From a virus: DNA of 37,611 nt. Numbering within the stretch: position 1 is the stretch's first letter; each line of letters opens with the position of its first letter. The translations under genes and the position numbers were made by a program. The notes under the pieces are model-generated. The model did not search any database. It was given only the letters and a program-made list of their open reading frames with translations, and was not told the origin of the DNA. Location: IMG/VR virus record IMGVR_UViG_3300005289_000067, positions 1-37,611 of that record, one strand, 5' to 3'. This document shows positions 22,440 to 30,121 of this stretch, piece by piece.

Positions 22440-24290
22440 ATGCCTTTACCTAATGCCGACCAGTTTATTGGTCAAAATGTTACTGAATCGGGTTTTAAAG
22501 AAGCCCAAACACAACTGATTCAATTTCTAGGTGATGAAGTTCCAACTAATGAACAATTAGTTAATATCTTTGCCACAATGGAACTAGCTGACTCTAAAAC
22601 TGAACTGATGCCTATTGATTATAAGGTGACAGTTAGCAATGATCCTGATGAAACAAAAAATGGGGATTACACGTGGAACGGAACGGAATTAGTTAAAAGT
22701 CCTTACGATCCTGTCACAATTTCAAATGGTTACACCAATAGTAAAGTTGATGCTGTTAGTGCTGCAATCACTTTAAAAAAAGCAAATGACCCAACCATTT
22801 TTAATATTGTTAATGATTCTCTTGGCAATTCATTGGTATGGATCGATAAAGCCACAGGTATTTTTAATGCAGTCGGACTTCTACAAAATATTTTTACCCG
22901 TATTTTTCAACTGAAGTCTTATAGCAACACTGATGTAATTGCCGGCGAAGTAGATTCTGATGGAAATGCTTTATGGGGCATCAAAAAGTCAACAGGTAAA
23001 TTTTTTGCTGCGGGTTTAGAGCCTTCATCAGTGCAACAAAAAACATATAAGTATTTTGCACAAAAGCCTATAGCTACTGAAATTAATCACATGCTGAGCT
23101 ACGGTGAGTCTTTATCTGTAGGTGCCACAGCCCAAAATATTTTGAGCACGTCACAGCCTTATCTAAATACAACATTTAGTAAAGGTCCGCGTTTGGACCC
23201 GCTTGGTTCTGGTGAAACGTTAGGAATTATCCCTTTAGTTGAGCAATATAATAGCCCAGCTTCAGATGGCGGTGGGAACCGAGGGGAAACTCATTGCTCT
23301 GGTGCCGCAAACTATGCATCTCTTGAATTAATTCGCAAAGGTATAAGTCCAAACGAACATATTATCTTTGCTTCTACAGCAGGGTATGGTGGTGCCAAAA
23401 TTTCTGATTTAGCAAAGGGCGGTGCTATCTATCCGCGTGTGCTAAATCATATTAACAAAGCAAGAGAACTTAATGCTGGTAAATCCCATAAGGCAGTTTT
23501 TACGCCGTTTATAATTGGAACCAATGACGCTTTTTACGCTACTAGTTACGTAAATTTTAAAAATACCTTTCAGCAGGTCCATTTAGACTTTAATGCCGAT
23601 GTAAAAGCCTTAACAGGTCAAGATGAAGATGTGCTTTTTGCAATTGTTCAGATCAGTTATGGGGTTAAAACACAACCGCAAATATCTAAAGCTCTATGGG
23701 ATCTGCCCCAAGAAAATGAAAATTTTTTATTTATAACCCCTACATATCATCTTCAACATTCTGAAGGCACTCATTTAACTAATATTGGCTACAAACGTTT
23801 AGGTGCTTATTTTGGCCGAGCATACAGTCAGTATTATACGGAAGGGCGATATCCAGATTGTATAAAACCACTTGCTGCATTAGTTGAGGGCAGCAAAATC
23901 CAAATTAAATTTGATGTTCCAGCCTTACCGTTGCAGGTTGACCGGACGACATTAGCACAGACGACTGATGATGGATTTAAAGTACTTCTGCTTGATGAAA
24001 ACGGTCTGATTGCTACCGATACCAATGGCGATGAAATAGCCCTTCCGATTTTAAAAGTGTCCGCAGAAGATGATTCTGTTTTTTTAGAACTTAATGCACC
24101 ACCTACAAATCAAATACTTGTCCGCTATGCAATGGACTATCTAGGTGCCGGTTTAAATATTCTTAACGGTGCGAGTGGGAACCTGCGAGATTCTACCCCC
24201 GATTCAGTTGATATAGCTGGTGTCACTCAACACTTGTATCACGTTTGCCCACATTTCGAGTTAGTAGCCAATTTAGATAAAGGAATTTAA
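22440..24290 (+). CDS. Tail protein with SGNH-hydrolase (esterase-like) domain
   Basis: From ATG 22440 (GGGGGT upstream) the protein has 616 residues. The N-terminal ~200 residues are a tail-attachment and repeat-like region (two similar DNSLGN/VDSDGNALWGIKKSTG units around 125-190). An SGNH-hydrolase core follows: block I GESLS with Ser224, a glycine block (AGYGGAKISDLAKGG, 314-328), block III GTNDA (360-364) and the His block EGTHLTNIGYKRLG with His445. The C-terminal ~150 residues are beta-rich. Such tail proteins deacetylate or deesterify capsule or other surface glycans. Lying inside the tip cassette, it probably helps receptor access on the Acinetobacter surface. Substrate is unknown. 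Confidence 0.75.
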   Translation: MPLPNADQFIGQNVTESGFKEAQTQLIQFLGDEVPTNEQLVNIFATMELADSKTELMPIDYKVTVSNDPDETKNGDYTWNGTELVKSPYDPVTISNGYTNSKVDAVSAAITLKKANDPTIFNIVNDSLGNSLVWIDKATGIFNAVGLLQNIFTRIFQLKSYSNTDVIAGEVDSDGNALWGIKKSTGKFFAAGLEPSSVQQKTYKYFAQKPIATEINHMLSYGESLSVGATAQNILSTSQPYLNTTFSKGPRLDPLGSGETLGIIPLVEQYNSPASDGGGNRGETHCSGAANYASLELIRKGISPNEHIIFASTAGYGGAKISDLAKGGAIYPRVLNHINKARELNAGKSHKAVFTPFIIGTNDAFYATSYVNFKNTFQQVHLDFNADVKALTGQDEDVLFAIVQISYGVKTQPQISKALWDLPQENENFLFITPTYHLQHSEGTHLTNIGYKRLGAYFGRAYSQYYTEGRYPDCIKPLAALVEGSKIQIKFDVPALPLQVDRTTLAQTTDDGFKVLLLDENGLIATDTNGDEIALPILKVSAEDDSVFLELNAPPTNQILVRYAMDYLGAGLNILNGASGNLRDSTPDSVDIAGVTQHLYHVCPHFELVANLDKGI

Positions 24291-24292
24291 AA

Positions 24293-25039
24293 ATGAATAT
24301 TTGCATTCAAATTGAAGACTATGTAAGTCCTTTTGCATCTCAATTGCCAAAAGTTGAAACCGAGGATCTAATTTACGTTGAAAAATATGAAGCAGATTCT
24401 TATGACCATTGGATGTTCGGTAGTGATTCCCACTCTTTAATTGGCAAGGTTAATAGTCATACATTAACTGTTCAGAATGGAGCAACTGTACAACCTTCTT
24501 ACGGTGATAATTATGTTGATCTTAGTGTGAAAGGTGGTAATGCACTCATTTCACAATTGCTTGATTCTAATGTCACAGGTTTTACATTAACTGGTTTAGT
24601 CAAACCTAGAACATCAGAACTTTCAACGCTTATGGGGGTTTTAGGTGCTAGTAGTACATCTGATGGATTTGGGCTGTTTACTGTAGGTGAAAAGTTATAT
24701 GCAACAATTCGTCCTCAAGTGTCATCTTGGGATGTTGGAATAGTCTTAGATCCAGCCATGCCAGTATTTACTTCGATATCAATTAACAAAACCGCAGGAA
24801 CAGCGGTTTTTTGTGCGTATCAAGATGGTACCTTTTACTCAAAGGAAACAGGCAATCTTTCCTATGTAAATTCAAATTTACCCCTATCGATTGGTAATAA
24901 TCGTTACGCATCTTCAGTCAATTCTACTGCCCAACACTTTGAATCAATTCTTCATACAAAAGCGCTTACCGTTTCTCAAATACAAGCATTGGCGCAACGT
25001 ATGAAGGTTAGACAAGAGCATCGTGGGGTAATCTTTTAA
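24293..25039 (+). CDS. Tail-associated LamG-like protein
   Basis: A 248-residue beta-rich protein two bases after the SGNH gene. The body (about 40-225) resembles a concanavalin A/LamG jelly roll: YVDLSVKGGNALISQLLDSNVTGFTLTGLVKPR, PVFTSISINKTAGTAVFCAYQDGTFY, and the end ESILHTKALTVSQIQALAQRM, which is typical for phage LamG-type proteins. It probably binds glycan or fits onto the SGNH protein. A terminator hairpin lies inside the coding region at 24788-24812. Confidence 0.6.
   Translation: MNICIQIEDYVSPFASQLPKVETEDLIYVEKYEADSYDHWMFGSDSHSLIGKVNSHTLTVQNGATVQPSYGDNYVDLSVKGGNALISQLLDSNVTGFTLTGLVKPRTSELSTLMGVLGASSTSDGFGLFTVGEKLYATIRPQVSSWDVGIVLDPAMPVFTSISINKTAGTAVFCAYQDGTFYSKETGNLSYVNSNLPLSIGNNRYASSVNSTAQHFESILHTKALTVSQIQALAQRMKVRQEHRGVIF
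24788..24812 (+). terminator. Intrinsic terminator inside a coding sequence
   Basis: AAAACCGC (24788-24795) and GCGGTTTT (24803-24810) form a perfect stem with loop AGGAACA, followed by more T's. It lies in the LamG-like gene. Confidence 0.55.
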
Positions 25040-25042
25040 GAA

Positions 25043-25465
25043 ATGAAAAACCTTGAAGCAGTAGAAGAAGCGCTTACTTGGCTGGGTACACCATACCATC
25101 ACCAAGGACGAGTTAAGGGTGTAGGTGTTGATTGCGGAACTTTGATTTGTGAGGTCTACGAGAAAGTTGGACTCATGGACCATTTGGATCCACGGCCATA
25201 TCCACCTGATTGGCACTTGCACCAGATGGAGCAACGTTATTTAGAGCTCATTTTAGGGGTGTGTGATCAAGTAGAAGGACCACCACAACCGGGCGACATT
25301 GTTTTATATCAATTTGGCAAGTGCATTAGTCATGGTGCAATCATCATCGAATGGCCGCAGGTCATTCACAGTTATCTCCATCAGGGAGTCATTATTCAGG
25401 ATGGAACCAAAGGAAGTTTAGCCCGCCGTATAGCGGGCTTTTTTCGTATGAAGAGGCTTAAATAA
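25043..25465 (+). CDS. NlpC/P60-family tail peptidase
   Basis: The 140-residue protein has the NlpC/P60 catalytic pattern: Cys31 in GVDCGTLICEVYE, His97 in CISHGAIIIEW, and His109 in VIHSYLHQG. It is the tail-tip cell wall peptidase (gene transfer agent gp14, lambda gpK type) that cuts peptide cross-links in peptidoglycan during DNA entry. It is followed directly by the tip protein gene. Near its end the frame passes through a terminator hairpin (25420-25444). Confidence 0.85.
   Translation: MKNLEAVEEALTWLGTPYHHQGRVKGVGVDCGTLICEVYEKVGLMDHLDPRPYPPDWHLHQMEQRYLELILGVCDQVEGPPQPGDIVLYQFGKCISHGAIIIEWPQVIHSYLHQGVIIQDGTKGSLARRIAGFFRMKRLK
25420..25444 (+). terminator. Intrinsic terminator inside the NlpC/P60 gene
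   Basis: AGCCCGC (25420-25426) and GCGGGCT (25433-25439) with loop CGTATA, followed by T's to 25444. It ends 21 bases before the NlpC stop and just upstream of the tip gene. Confidence 0.65.
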
Positions 25466-27955
25466 ATGGGTGGATTATTTGGTGGTACTACGATTAGTAC
25501 AACGGATACCCGTATTAACTCCATGCGGATCCAGCAATCAGCGTACGGGCTATGTCAGCCTCTTGTGTATGGAAAAACCCGTGTTGCTGCAAACATGTTT
25601 TGGTACGGTGATTTCTTAGCAACACCTCACACTACGGTTGAGAAATCAGGCGGCAAGGGTGGGAGCACTAAAACAAGCAATACAACATTTAGTTATAGTG
25701 CTTCGCTCATGCTTGGGCTATGTGAGAACCAGATTAAGAAGATTGGTTTAATATGGGTTGATAAGGATCAGTACATACCAAAGCAGGAAGGATCTATTAC
25801 GCTTGATCCAATCGATCAGCTTAAGTTTGAATTATACGATGGGAATAACAACCCACCGTGGGGTTGGCTAGTCTCAAAACATCCTGATCAGGCAATTAAC
25901 TATCCTTTTTTAGGATATGTAGCGTGTGCTAATTATGAGATGGGAAATAGCGCCAGCCTTTCAAATCATAACTTTGAAGTGATTAGCACAATTACTCTAT
26001 CAGAAACTATTGATGATGCTAATCCGGCAGATGTGATTGAAGACTTTATTACACATCCTCGGCATGGGGCCGCACCTAATTTGAACATGGCCGATTTAGA
26101 GGAGTTCCGCACTTATTGCCGTGCAGCCAGTCTCTTAATCAGTCCAGCATTTACCGAACAACGAGCGGCTTATGAAACAATCAATGAGATTGTTGAGGCT
26201 GTAAATTGTGCCGTGGTACCAAGTCCAGACGGTTTAAAGATCCGTTCTTATGGCGATTCTGCAATAACGGGTAATGGTGTTACTTTTACTCCGGATCTAA
26301 CACCGGTTTATCACTTAACTGATGATGATTTCATTAGTGATGATGAGCCGGTACGAGTACGCCGTAGCCGTGATACTGATGCCTATAATCATGTGCAGAT
26401 TGAATACATCAACCGGTATAACCAGTACAACACTGAGACGACTGAGGCAAAGGACCAAGCAAACATTGAAATGTTCGGCTTGCGTACTGAAGATCCTGTA
26501 GAAAGCCATTACTTTTGTGAACCCAAAATAGCCCGCCATGCTGCACAACTTCGCTTACAACGATTGCTTTATGTGCGTAATGAGTATGAGTTTACTTTGG
26601 GCTGGAAGTACTGCCGGTTAGAACCAATGGACATTGTGACCATTACTGATGAAGCATTGGGCCTAAATCAATTTCCTGTACGTATTACACGTATTGAAGA
26701 AGATGAGTTCGGTGAATTAACTATTACGGCTGAGGAACTTGCCGTAGGTTCAAGATCTGCCATTGAATACGATTCACAAGCCTCTAATGGCTATCAGGGT
26801 GGTAATGAAGAACCAGGTAATGTGAATGCGCCTGCTATTTTTGAACCTCCACTAGATCTAACAGATGGCAAGAATCAAGTGTGGGTTGCGGTGTCTGGTG
26901 GTATCAATTGGGGTGGCTGTAATGTTTGGGCAAGCCTTGATAATACGACCTATGAAATGATTGGCACCATTTATGGTTCCGCAAGATATGGCCAGTTAGT
27001 AACTGCTATCGATACAGATGATACCGCCTTACAGGTTGAGTTAAATACAGCAAGTCGGATCTTCAGTGGCACATTAGAAGATGCACAAGCCGATCAAACG
27101 CTTTGTAAAGTCGGTGACGAGTACTTTAATTATCAAGTGGCCACTTTAAACGGATCTGGTCTTTATACGTTAAGCGATGTTCTGCGTGGACGTTTTGACG
27201 ATGCTCAGATTCATAATGCTGGTGAGCCATTTGTGCGTTTAGATAAAGCTATTTTTGGGTATGAATTTAATGAGAATCTGGTAGGAAAACAGATCTTCTT
27301 AAAGTTCACTAGCTTTAATGGTCTGGAGCGTAAAGAACAGACATTAGATGAGGTTACAGCATATAGCTATACCCTAAGTGGTGGACGACCAGCAGGGGTT
27401 AAAGGGTTATCACTTCAATCGCCATTTGTCGGTACCACATTTAAGGTTCAATGGCAAAGCTCAACCGGTGCCGATGGCTATCGTGTGCAAGTCTGGTCGA
27501 ATGGCGCAATGATTCGTGAGGTTGATACAACGAATACTGATTATAGCTATTCGATTGAAGAGGCTAAAACTGATGGTATAGGCCGAGCTTATACAATACG
27601 TGTAGCAAGCAAGAACGGCGACCAGATCAGTACTTATGCTGAATTAAGTATTAGTAATCCGGTACCGCCAGTACTTCTAAATGTTTATACAGCTGCTACT
27701 GTAAATTCTATTACTGTGAATTGGGTACCTAGTGAGGTTCCTGACCTTAAAGATTATGCAGTATGGCTCAGCACTACTTCTAATTTTGATCCGACTCAAA
27801 CGCCGCCAACGTGGACCGGCACAGATTTAACAACTACATTTGGAGGATTACCACCAACAACCCCATATTACATTCGTGTCGCTGTACGTGATGTATGGGA
27901 AAACACAGTCTGGAACTATACAAATCAGATTACTCAAAGTACTTCTGAAGGTTAA
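25466..27955 (+). CDS. Tail tip / host specificity protein with FN3 domains
   Basis: The 829-residue protein is the central fibre-like tip (gpJ or gene transfer agent gp15 type). It has a glycine-rich start (MGGLFGGTTISTTDTRINS), hub domains of the phage-tail_3 type up to about residue 440 (LEPMDIVTITDEALGLNQFPVRITRIEEDEFGELTITAEEL), a beta-rich part, and two fibronectin type III-like domains at about 632-720 and 732-825 (SITVNWVPSEVPDLKDYAVWL; PYYIRVAVRDVW). It starts directly after the NlpC stop. It ends at the FN3 domains without a long receptor-binding extension, which fits the presence of separate SGNH/LamG adsorption proteins. Confidence 0.85.
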   Translation: MGGLFGGTTISTTDTRINSMRIQQSAYGLCQPLVYGKTRVAANMFWYGDFLATPHTTVEKSGGKGGSTKTSNTTFSYSASLMLGLCENQIKKIGLIWVDKDQYIPKQEGSITLDPIDQLKFELYDGNNNPPWGWLVSKHPDQAINYPFLGYVACANYEMGNSASLSNHNFEVISTITLSETIDDANPADVIEDFITHPRHGAAPNLNMADLEEFRTYCRAASLLISPAFTEQRAAYETINEIVEAVNCAVVPSPDGLKIRSYGDSAITGNGVTFTPDLTPVYHLTDDDFISDDEPVRVRRSRDTDAYNHVQIEYINRYNQYNTETTEAKDQANIEMFGLRTEDPVESHYFCEPKIARHAAQLRLQRLLYVRNEYEFTLGWKYCRLEPMDIVTITDEALGLNQFPVRITRIEEDEFGELTITAEELAVGSRSAIEYDSQASNGYQGGNEEPGNVNAPAIFEPPLDLTDGKNQVWVAVSGGINWGGCNVWASLDNTTYEMIGTIYGSARYGQLVTAIDTDDTALQVELNTASRIFSGTLEDAQADQTLCKVGDEYFNYQVATLNGSGLYTLSDVLRGRFDDAQIHNAGEPFVRLDKAIFGYEFNENLVGKQIFLKFTSFNGLERKEQTLDEVTAYSYTLSGGRPAGVKGLSLQSPFVGTTFKVQWQSSTGADGYRVQVWSNGAMIREVDTTNTDYSYSIEEAKTDGIGRAYTIRVASKNGDQISTYAELSISNPVPPVLLNVYTAATVNSITVNWVPSEVPDLKDYAVWLSTTSNFDPTQTPPTWTGTDLTTTFGGLPPTTPYYIRVAVRDVWENTVWNYTNQITQSTSEG

Positions 27956-27971
27956 TTTAAATTACGTATTT

Positions 27972-27996
27972 AGCACCCAATCGGGTGCTTTTTTTT
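27972..27996 (+). terminator. Intrinsic terminator after the tail genes
   Basis: AGCACCC (27972-27978) and GGGTGCT (27983-27989) with loop AATC, followed by a run of T's. It marks the end of the tail module. Confidence 0.8.
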
Positions 27997-28018
27997 GCCT
28001 ACTTCTGGAGTAAAAGGC

Positions 28019-28408
28019 ATGGAACCAGTTTCTACAAGCGGTTTAACAGCACTATTAAAATTTTACGGTGCAGCAATTATGATTACGCTTGCAATTGCAT
28101 TAGTTGCAGCAGTTGTTTTGATGACACGTATGCCACGCTCACCGAGAGAATGGGCAGTCGGCCTGATCTGTACGGTTGTATCAAGCTTGGCGGGCGGTTC
28201 ATTCATTATCGTTAAGTGGGGGCTTCATGAATGGGTTACTGATGTTTGGGGGATGATTGCACTCGGTGGCTTCTTCTTTATTTGCGGTTTACCCGGATGG
28301 GCTTTAGTCCGATGGATTTTTAACTTTATTGATAAACAGGAAGGCAAGACCATTATCGAAGTTATCCAAGAAGTAAAGAAAGCCAAAAAAGACATCGAAA
28401 ACAGTTAA
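28019..28408 (+). CDS. Putative holin
   Basis: From ATG 28019 (GGAG at 28007-28010) the protein has 129 residues with three hydrophobic segments at about 14-33 (YGAAIMITLAIALVAAVVLM), 42-63 and 72-98 (VWGMIALGGFFFICGLPGWALVRWIF), and a charged C-terminal tail (QEGKTIIEVIQEVKKAKKD). It lies directly before the endolysin gene. This is the expected topology and place of a class I holin, which opens the inner membrane for endolysin. An in-frame TTG at 27995 lies within the terminator region and is unlikely. Confidence 0.7.
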   Translation: MEPVSTSGLTALLKFYGAAIMITLAIALVAAVVLMTRMPRSPREWAVGLICTVVSSLAGGSFIIVKWGLHEWVTDVWGMIALGGFFFICGLPGWALVRWIFNFIDKQEGKTIIEVIQEVKKAKKDIENS

Positions 28409-28411
28409 TGC

Positions 28412-28430
28412 CGCCTTCGGGCGTTTTTTT
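28412..28430 (+). terminator. Intrinsic terminator between holin and endolysin
   Basis: CGCC (28412-28415) and GGCG (28420-28423) enclose a TTCG tetraloop, with T's to 28430. The stem is short but has the very stable UUCG loop. Confidence 0.6.
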
Positions 28431-28450
28431 ATTACCCTAGGAAAAGTGAA

Positions 28451-29029
28451 ATGAAATTTATCAATCTACAAAGAACACTTGGTGTTGCAGTTGACGGAAA
28501 GATAGGGCGCGGCACCTTTACAGCCTTATTTAAGAAACTTGGCGCAAATCAAAGTCGAGCTGAAGAGCTGGCATTAGCAGCTAACGTGCACTTCAAAGAT
28601 TATGCAATTCTCTACAATGAGTTGCGGTTTGCTCACTTCATTGCCCAGCTTACACATGAATCGGGTAATTTCCGATATATGGAAGAAATCGCAAGTGGTG
28701 CAGCTTATGAAGGCCGTAAAGACTTGGGCAATATTATGGCTGGCGATGGAGTGCGTTTTAAAGGGCGTGGTCCCCTCCAGTTGACTGGACGTGAAAACTA
28801 TCAAAAATATGGTCGAGCATTGGGCATTGATTTTGAATCACATCCCGAACTTGTCGCTATTCCTAGTATCGGTTTGCTTGTCTCTTGCAAGTTCTGGGTA
28901 AATAATGGCCTAAATGAGCTTGCTGATCGTGATGATTTACTAACTATTACGCGCCGTATTAATGGTGGCACTAATGGCTTGGATGATCGTAAATCCAATA
29001 TAACTAGAATTAAAAGTTGGATGTCTTGA
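28451..29029 (+). CDS. Endolysin, GH19 chitinase-like
   Basis: The 192-residue protein is a glycoside hydrolase family 19-type muralytic enzyme. Catalytic Glu70 lies in HFIAQLTHESGNF and a second acidic residue in YMEEI (78-80). The substrate-groove motif KGRGPLQLTGRENYQKYG is at 104-121 and RRINGGTNG near 168-176. The first ~35 residues (LGVAVDGKIGRGTFTALFKKLG) look like a short peptidoglycan-binding repeat. There is no signal peptide, so release depends on the holin. Its TGA overlaps a TTG-started lipoprotein-like ORF. Confidence 0.9.
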   Translation: MKFINLQRTLGVAVDGKIGRGTFTALFKKLGANQSRAEELALAANVHFKDYAILYNELRFAHFIAQLTHESGNFRYMEEIASGAAYEGRKDLGNIMAGDGVRFKGRGPLQLTGRENYQKYGRALGIDFESHPELVAIPSIGLLVSCKFWVNNGLNELADRDDLLTITRRINGGTNGLDDRKSNITRIKSWMS

Positions 29030-29091
29030 CAGCTTTAATATTGCTGAGCATCTTGTTATCAGGATGCTCAGCTCAAATTATTAAATACTAA
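29026..29091 (+). pseudogene. Lipoprotein-like ORF (o-spanin-like), probably truncated
   Basis: A TTG at 29026, overlapping the endolysin stop, opens a 21-residue frame, MTALILLSILLSGCSAQIIKY. It has a complete lipoprotein signal peptide with lipobox LSGC and almost nothing after it. Rz1-type outer membrane spanins start like this and lie after the endolysin. A related copy at 30010 continues further, and this copy shows related sequence in another frame after the stop, so it looks frameshifted. It also encodes a perfect hairpin (29044-29073). Confidence 0.45.
29044..29073 (+). repeat. Hairpin element, copy 1
   Basis: GCTGAGCATC and GATGCTCAGC form a perfect 10-bp stem with a 10-base loop within the lipobox codons. 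No T-run follows. A diverged copy at about 30019-30046 keeps the pairing with a compensating base change. Confidence 0.6.
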
Positions 29092-29166
29092 AATCAATGC
29101 CAGTGTTTAGAGTTGCTTACAATACTTATGATAAAGCCCATAATCATTATTGAAGCAATCTCTAAT

Positions 29167-29835
29167 TTAGTTATTGTTATAATTAAAAAAATGCAAAATA
29201 TCTAATCTTTCTAATTCCGTTAATTGATTTTTTATTGCTTCAGTATAAATACGGTTTTTAGAATCTTTAAATTTAGATTCATTCTTATTTAATATATCAA
29301 TCAAATATCTAATGTCATATCGAAGTACCAAGAGTGATCCTAAATAAGATCCTAAAGCGAAGAACAACTTTTTCTGTATATCTTCATCCCTTATGTTCAC
29401 ATGAAATAGATCATCAAATTTTTCATCTATATTATTTAGAAATTCTATACTATTATTTAAAATTTTTAAAGATTGCCTAACATTTAAGTTTATGTTTTCA
29501 AAATGGTTTTCTAGTAAAATGTCACATGAATACAACTTTAAACTACCTGGTTTCACAGCATTAAAGCCATCTATATCCTCTCCATCCATCAACGCAGCAA
29601 TCTTTTGAAAGACAGTGACTATCATTGAAAATGATTTATCAATGTGAATTATTTCATCATATAGTTCCTGTTCAAGTGCTTTTAAGAGTCTTTTTCTTTC
29701 AATTCGCTTCTTAACTTTTTCAATAAATGGTAGAGCTAGAATACCCAAAATAAGTGTTAAAAGTGGACCAATAAGTGGAATAAATATTTTTAAATCTAAA
29801 CAATATGAGAAGTAATTATAATAATAACAAGCCAT
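29167..29835 (-). CDS. Membrane-anchored helical accessory protein
   Basis: A 222-residue, leftward, AT-rich gene. One long hydrophobic segment at about residues 15-38 (LKIFIPLIGPLLTLILGILALPFI) is followed by a basic stretch (EKVKKRIERKRLLK) and about 170 residues of charged, helical sequence with no motif I recognise. ATG 29835 has AAAGG eight bases upstream, and a perfect TATAAT (29862-29867 on this strand) lies 26 bases upstream. It sits between two copies of the lipoprotein/hairpin element, opposite to the lysis genes, so it is expressed independently in the lysogen. A role in exclusion or defence is inferred from position only. Confidence 0.65.
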   Translation of the reverse strand: MACYYYNYFSYCLDLKIFIPLIGPLLTLILGILALPFIEKVKKRIERKRLLKALEQELYDEIIHIDKSFSMIVTVFQKIAALMDGEDIDGFNAVKPGSLKLYSCDILLENHFENINLNVRQSLKILNNSIEFLNNIDEKFDDLFHVNIRDEDIQKKLFFALGSYLGSLLVLRYDIRYLIDILNKNESKFKDSKNRIYTEAIKNQLTELERLDILHFFNYNNN

Positions 29836-29861
29836 GTAAATTACCTTTGTAAAAGTCTAGC

Positions 29862-29867
29862 ATTATA
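29862..29867 (-). promoter_or_regulatory. Probable -10 box for the leftward membrane gene
   Basis: Read leftward, TATAAT preceded by TG gives a good extended-type -10 (ATGTATAAT). No clear -35 is present. It lies between the umuC remnant and the start codon at 29835. Confidence 0.45.
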
Positions 29868-29875
29868 CATTTAAA

Positions 29876-29971
29876 CTAAGATGTTATTACCAATAATTCA
29901 TCCCACCTAAACAGACTTCTACTAAGTTTATCTCTCGACATCGACCAGTTCAGACCAGGGACAATTCTTTT
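29876..29971 (-). pseudogene. Remnant of the 3' end of a second umuC gene
   Basis: Read leftward, about 31 codons end in TAG at 29876: [20 protein letters not shown], then FRWDELLVITS. This aligns closely with the end of the intact umuC product ([20 protein letters not shown], then DELIVINN). [11 protein letters not shown] is identical. No upstream part of umuC is present, so it is a fragment, diverged from the intact copy. It marks an old recombination junction. Confidence 0.8.
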
Positions 29972-30009
29972 ACGACTGGATAGCTAATCGGGTTTCACTT
30001 TAATGGTTC

Positions 30010-30099
30010 ATGTTTTTGCTGTGCATTCTATTATCAGGATGCACAACTCATACGATCAATAGCAATGTGAGTGTAGGTATTTGTGTGAAAGCCCTTTAG
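30010..30099 (+). CDS. Short lipoprotein, o-spanin-like
   Basis: ATG 30010 opens a 29-residue frame, MFLLCILLSGCTTHTINSNV, then SVGICVKAL. It has a short signal peptide with lipobox LSGC, and the predicted mature lipoprotein is about 19 residues. It is related to the ORF at 29026 in DNA sequence (TTATCAGGATGC is identical). Rz1-like spanin is a reasonable guess, but no inner-membrane partner is visible and no good ribosome site precedes it. It may also be a relic displaced from the endolysin by the inserted genes. Confidence 0.4.
   Translation: MFLLCILLSGCTTHTINSNVSVGICVKAL
30019..30046 (+). repeat. Hairpin element, copy 2
   Basis: CTGTGCAT and ATGCACAAC form a stem around TTATCAGG-containing sequence, as in copy 1 at 29044. 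The pair that is A-T in copy 1 is T-A here. Confidence 0.5.
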
Positions 30100-30121
30100 A
30101 TAGGGCTAACCATATTTGATA

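Noticed and set aside
30089-30109. Inverted repeat AGCCCT/AGGGCT as terminator
   Set aside because: The stem is short and neither strand has a convincing T-run; it may be a weak end for the leftward membrane gene but cannot be supported.
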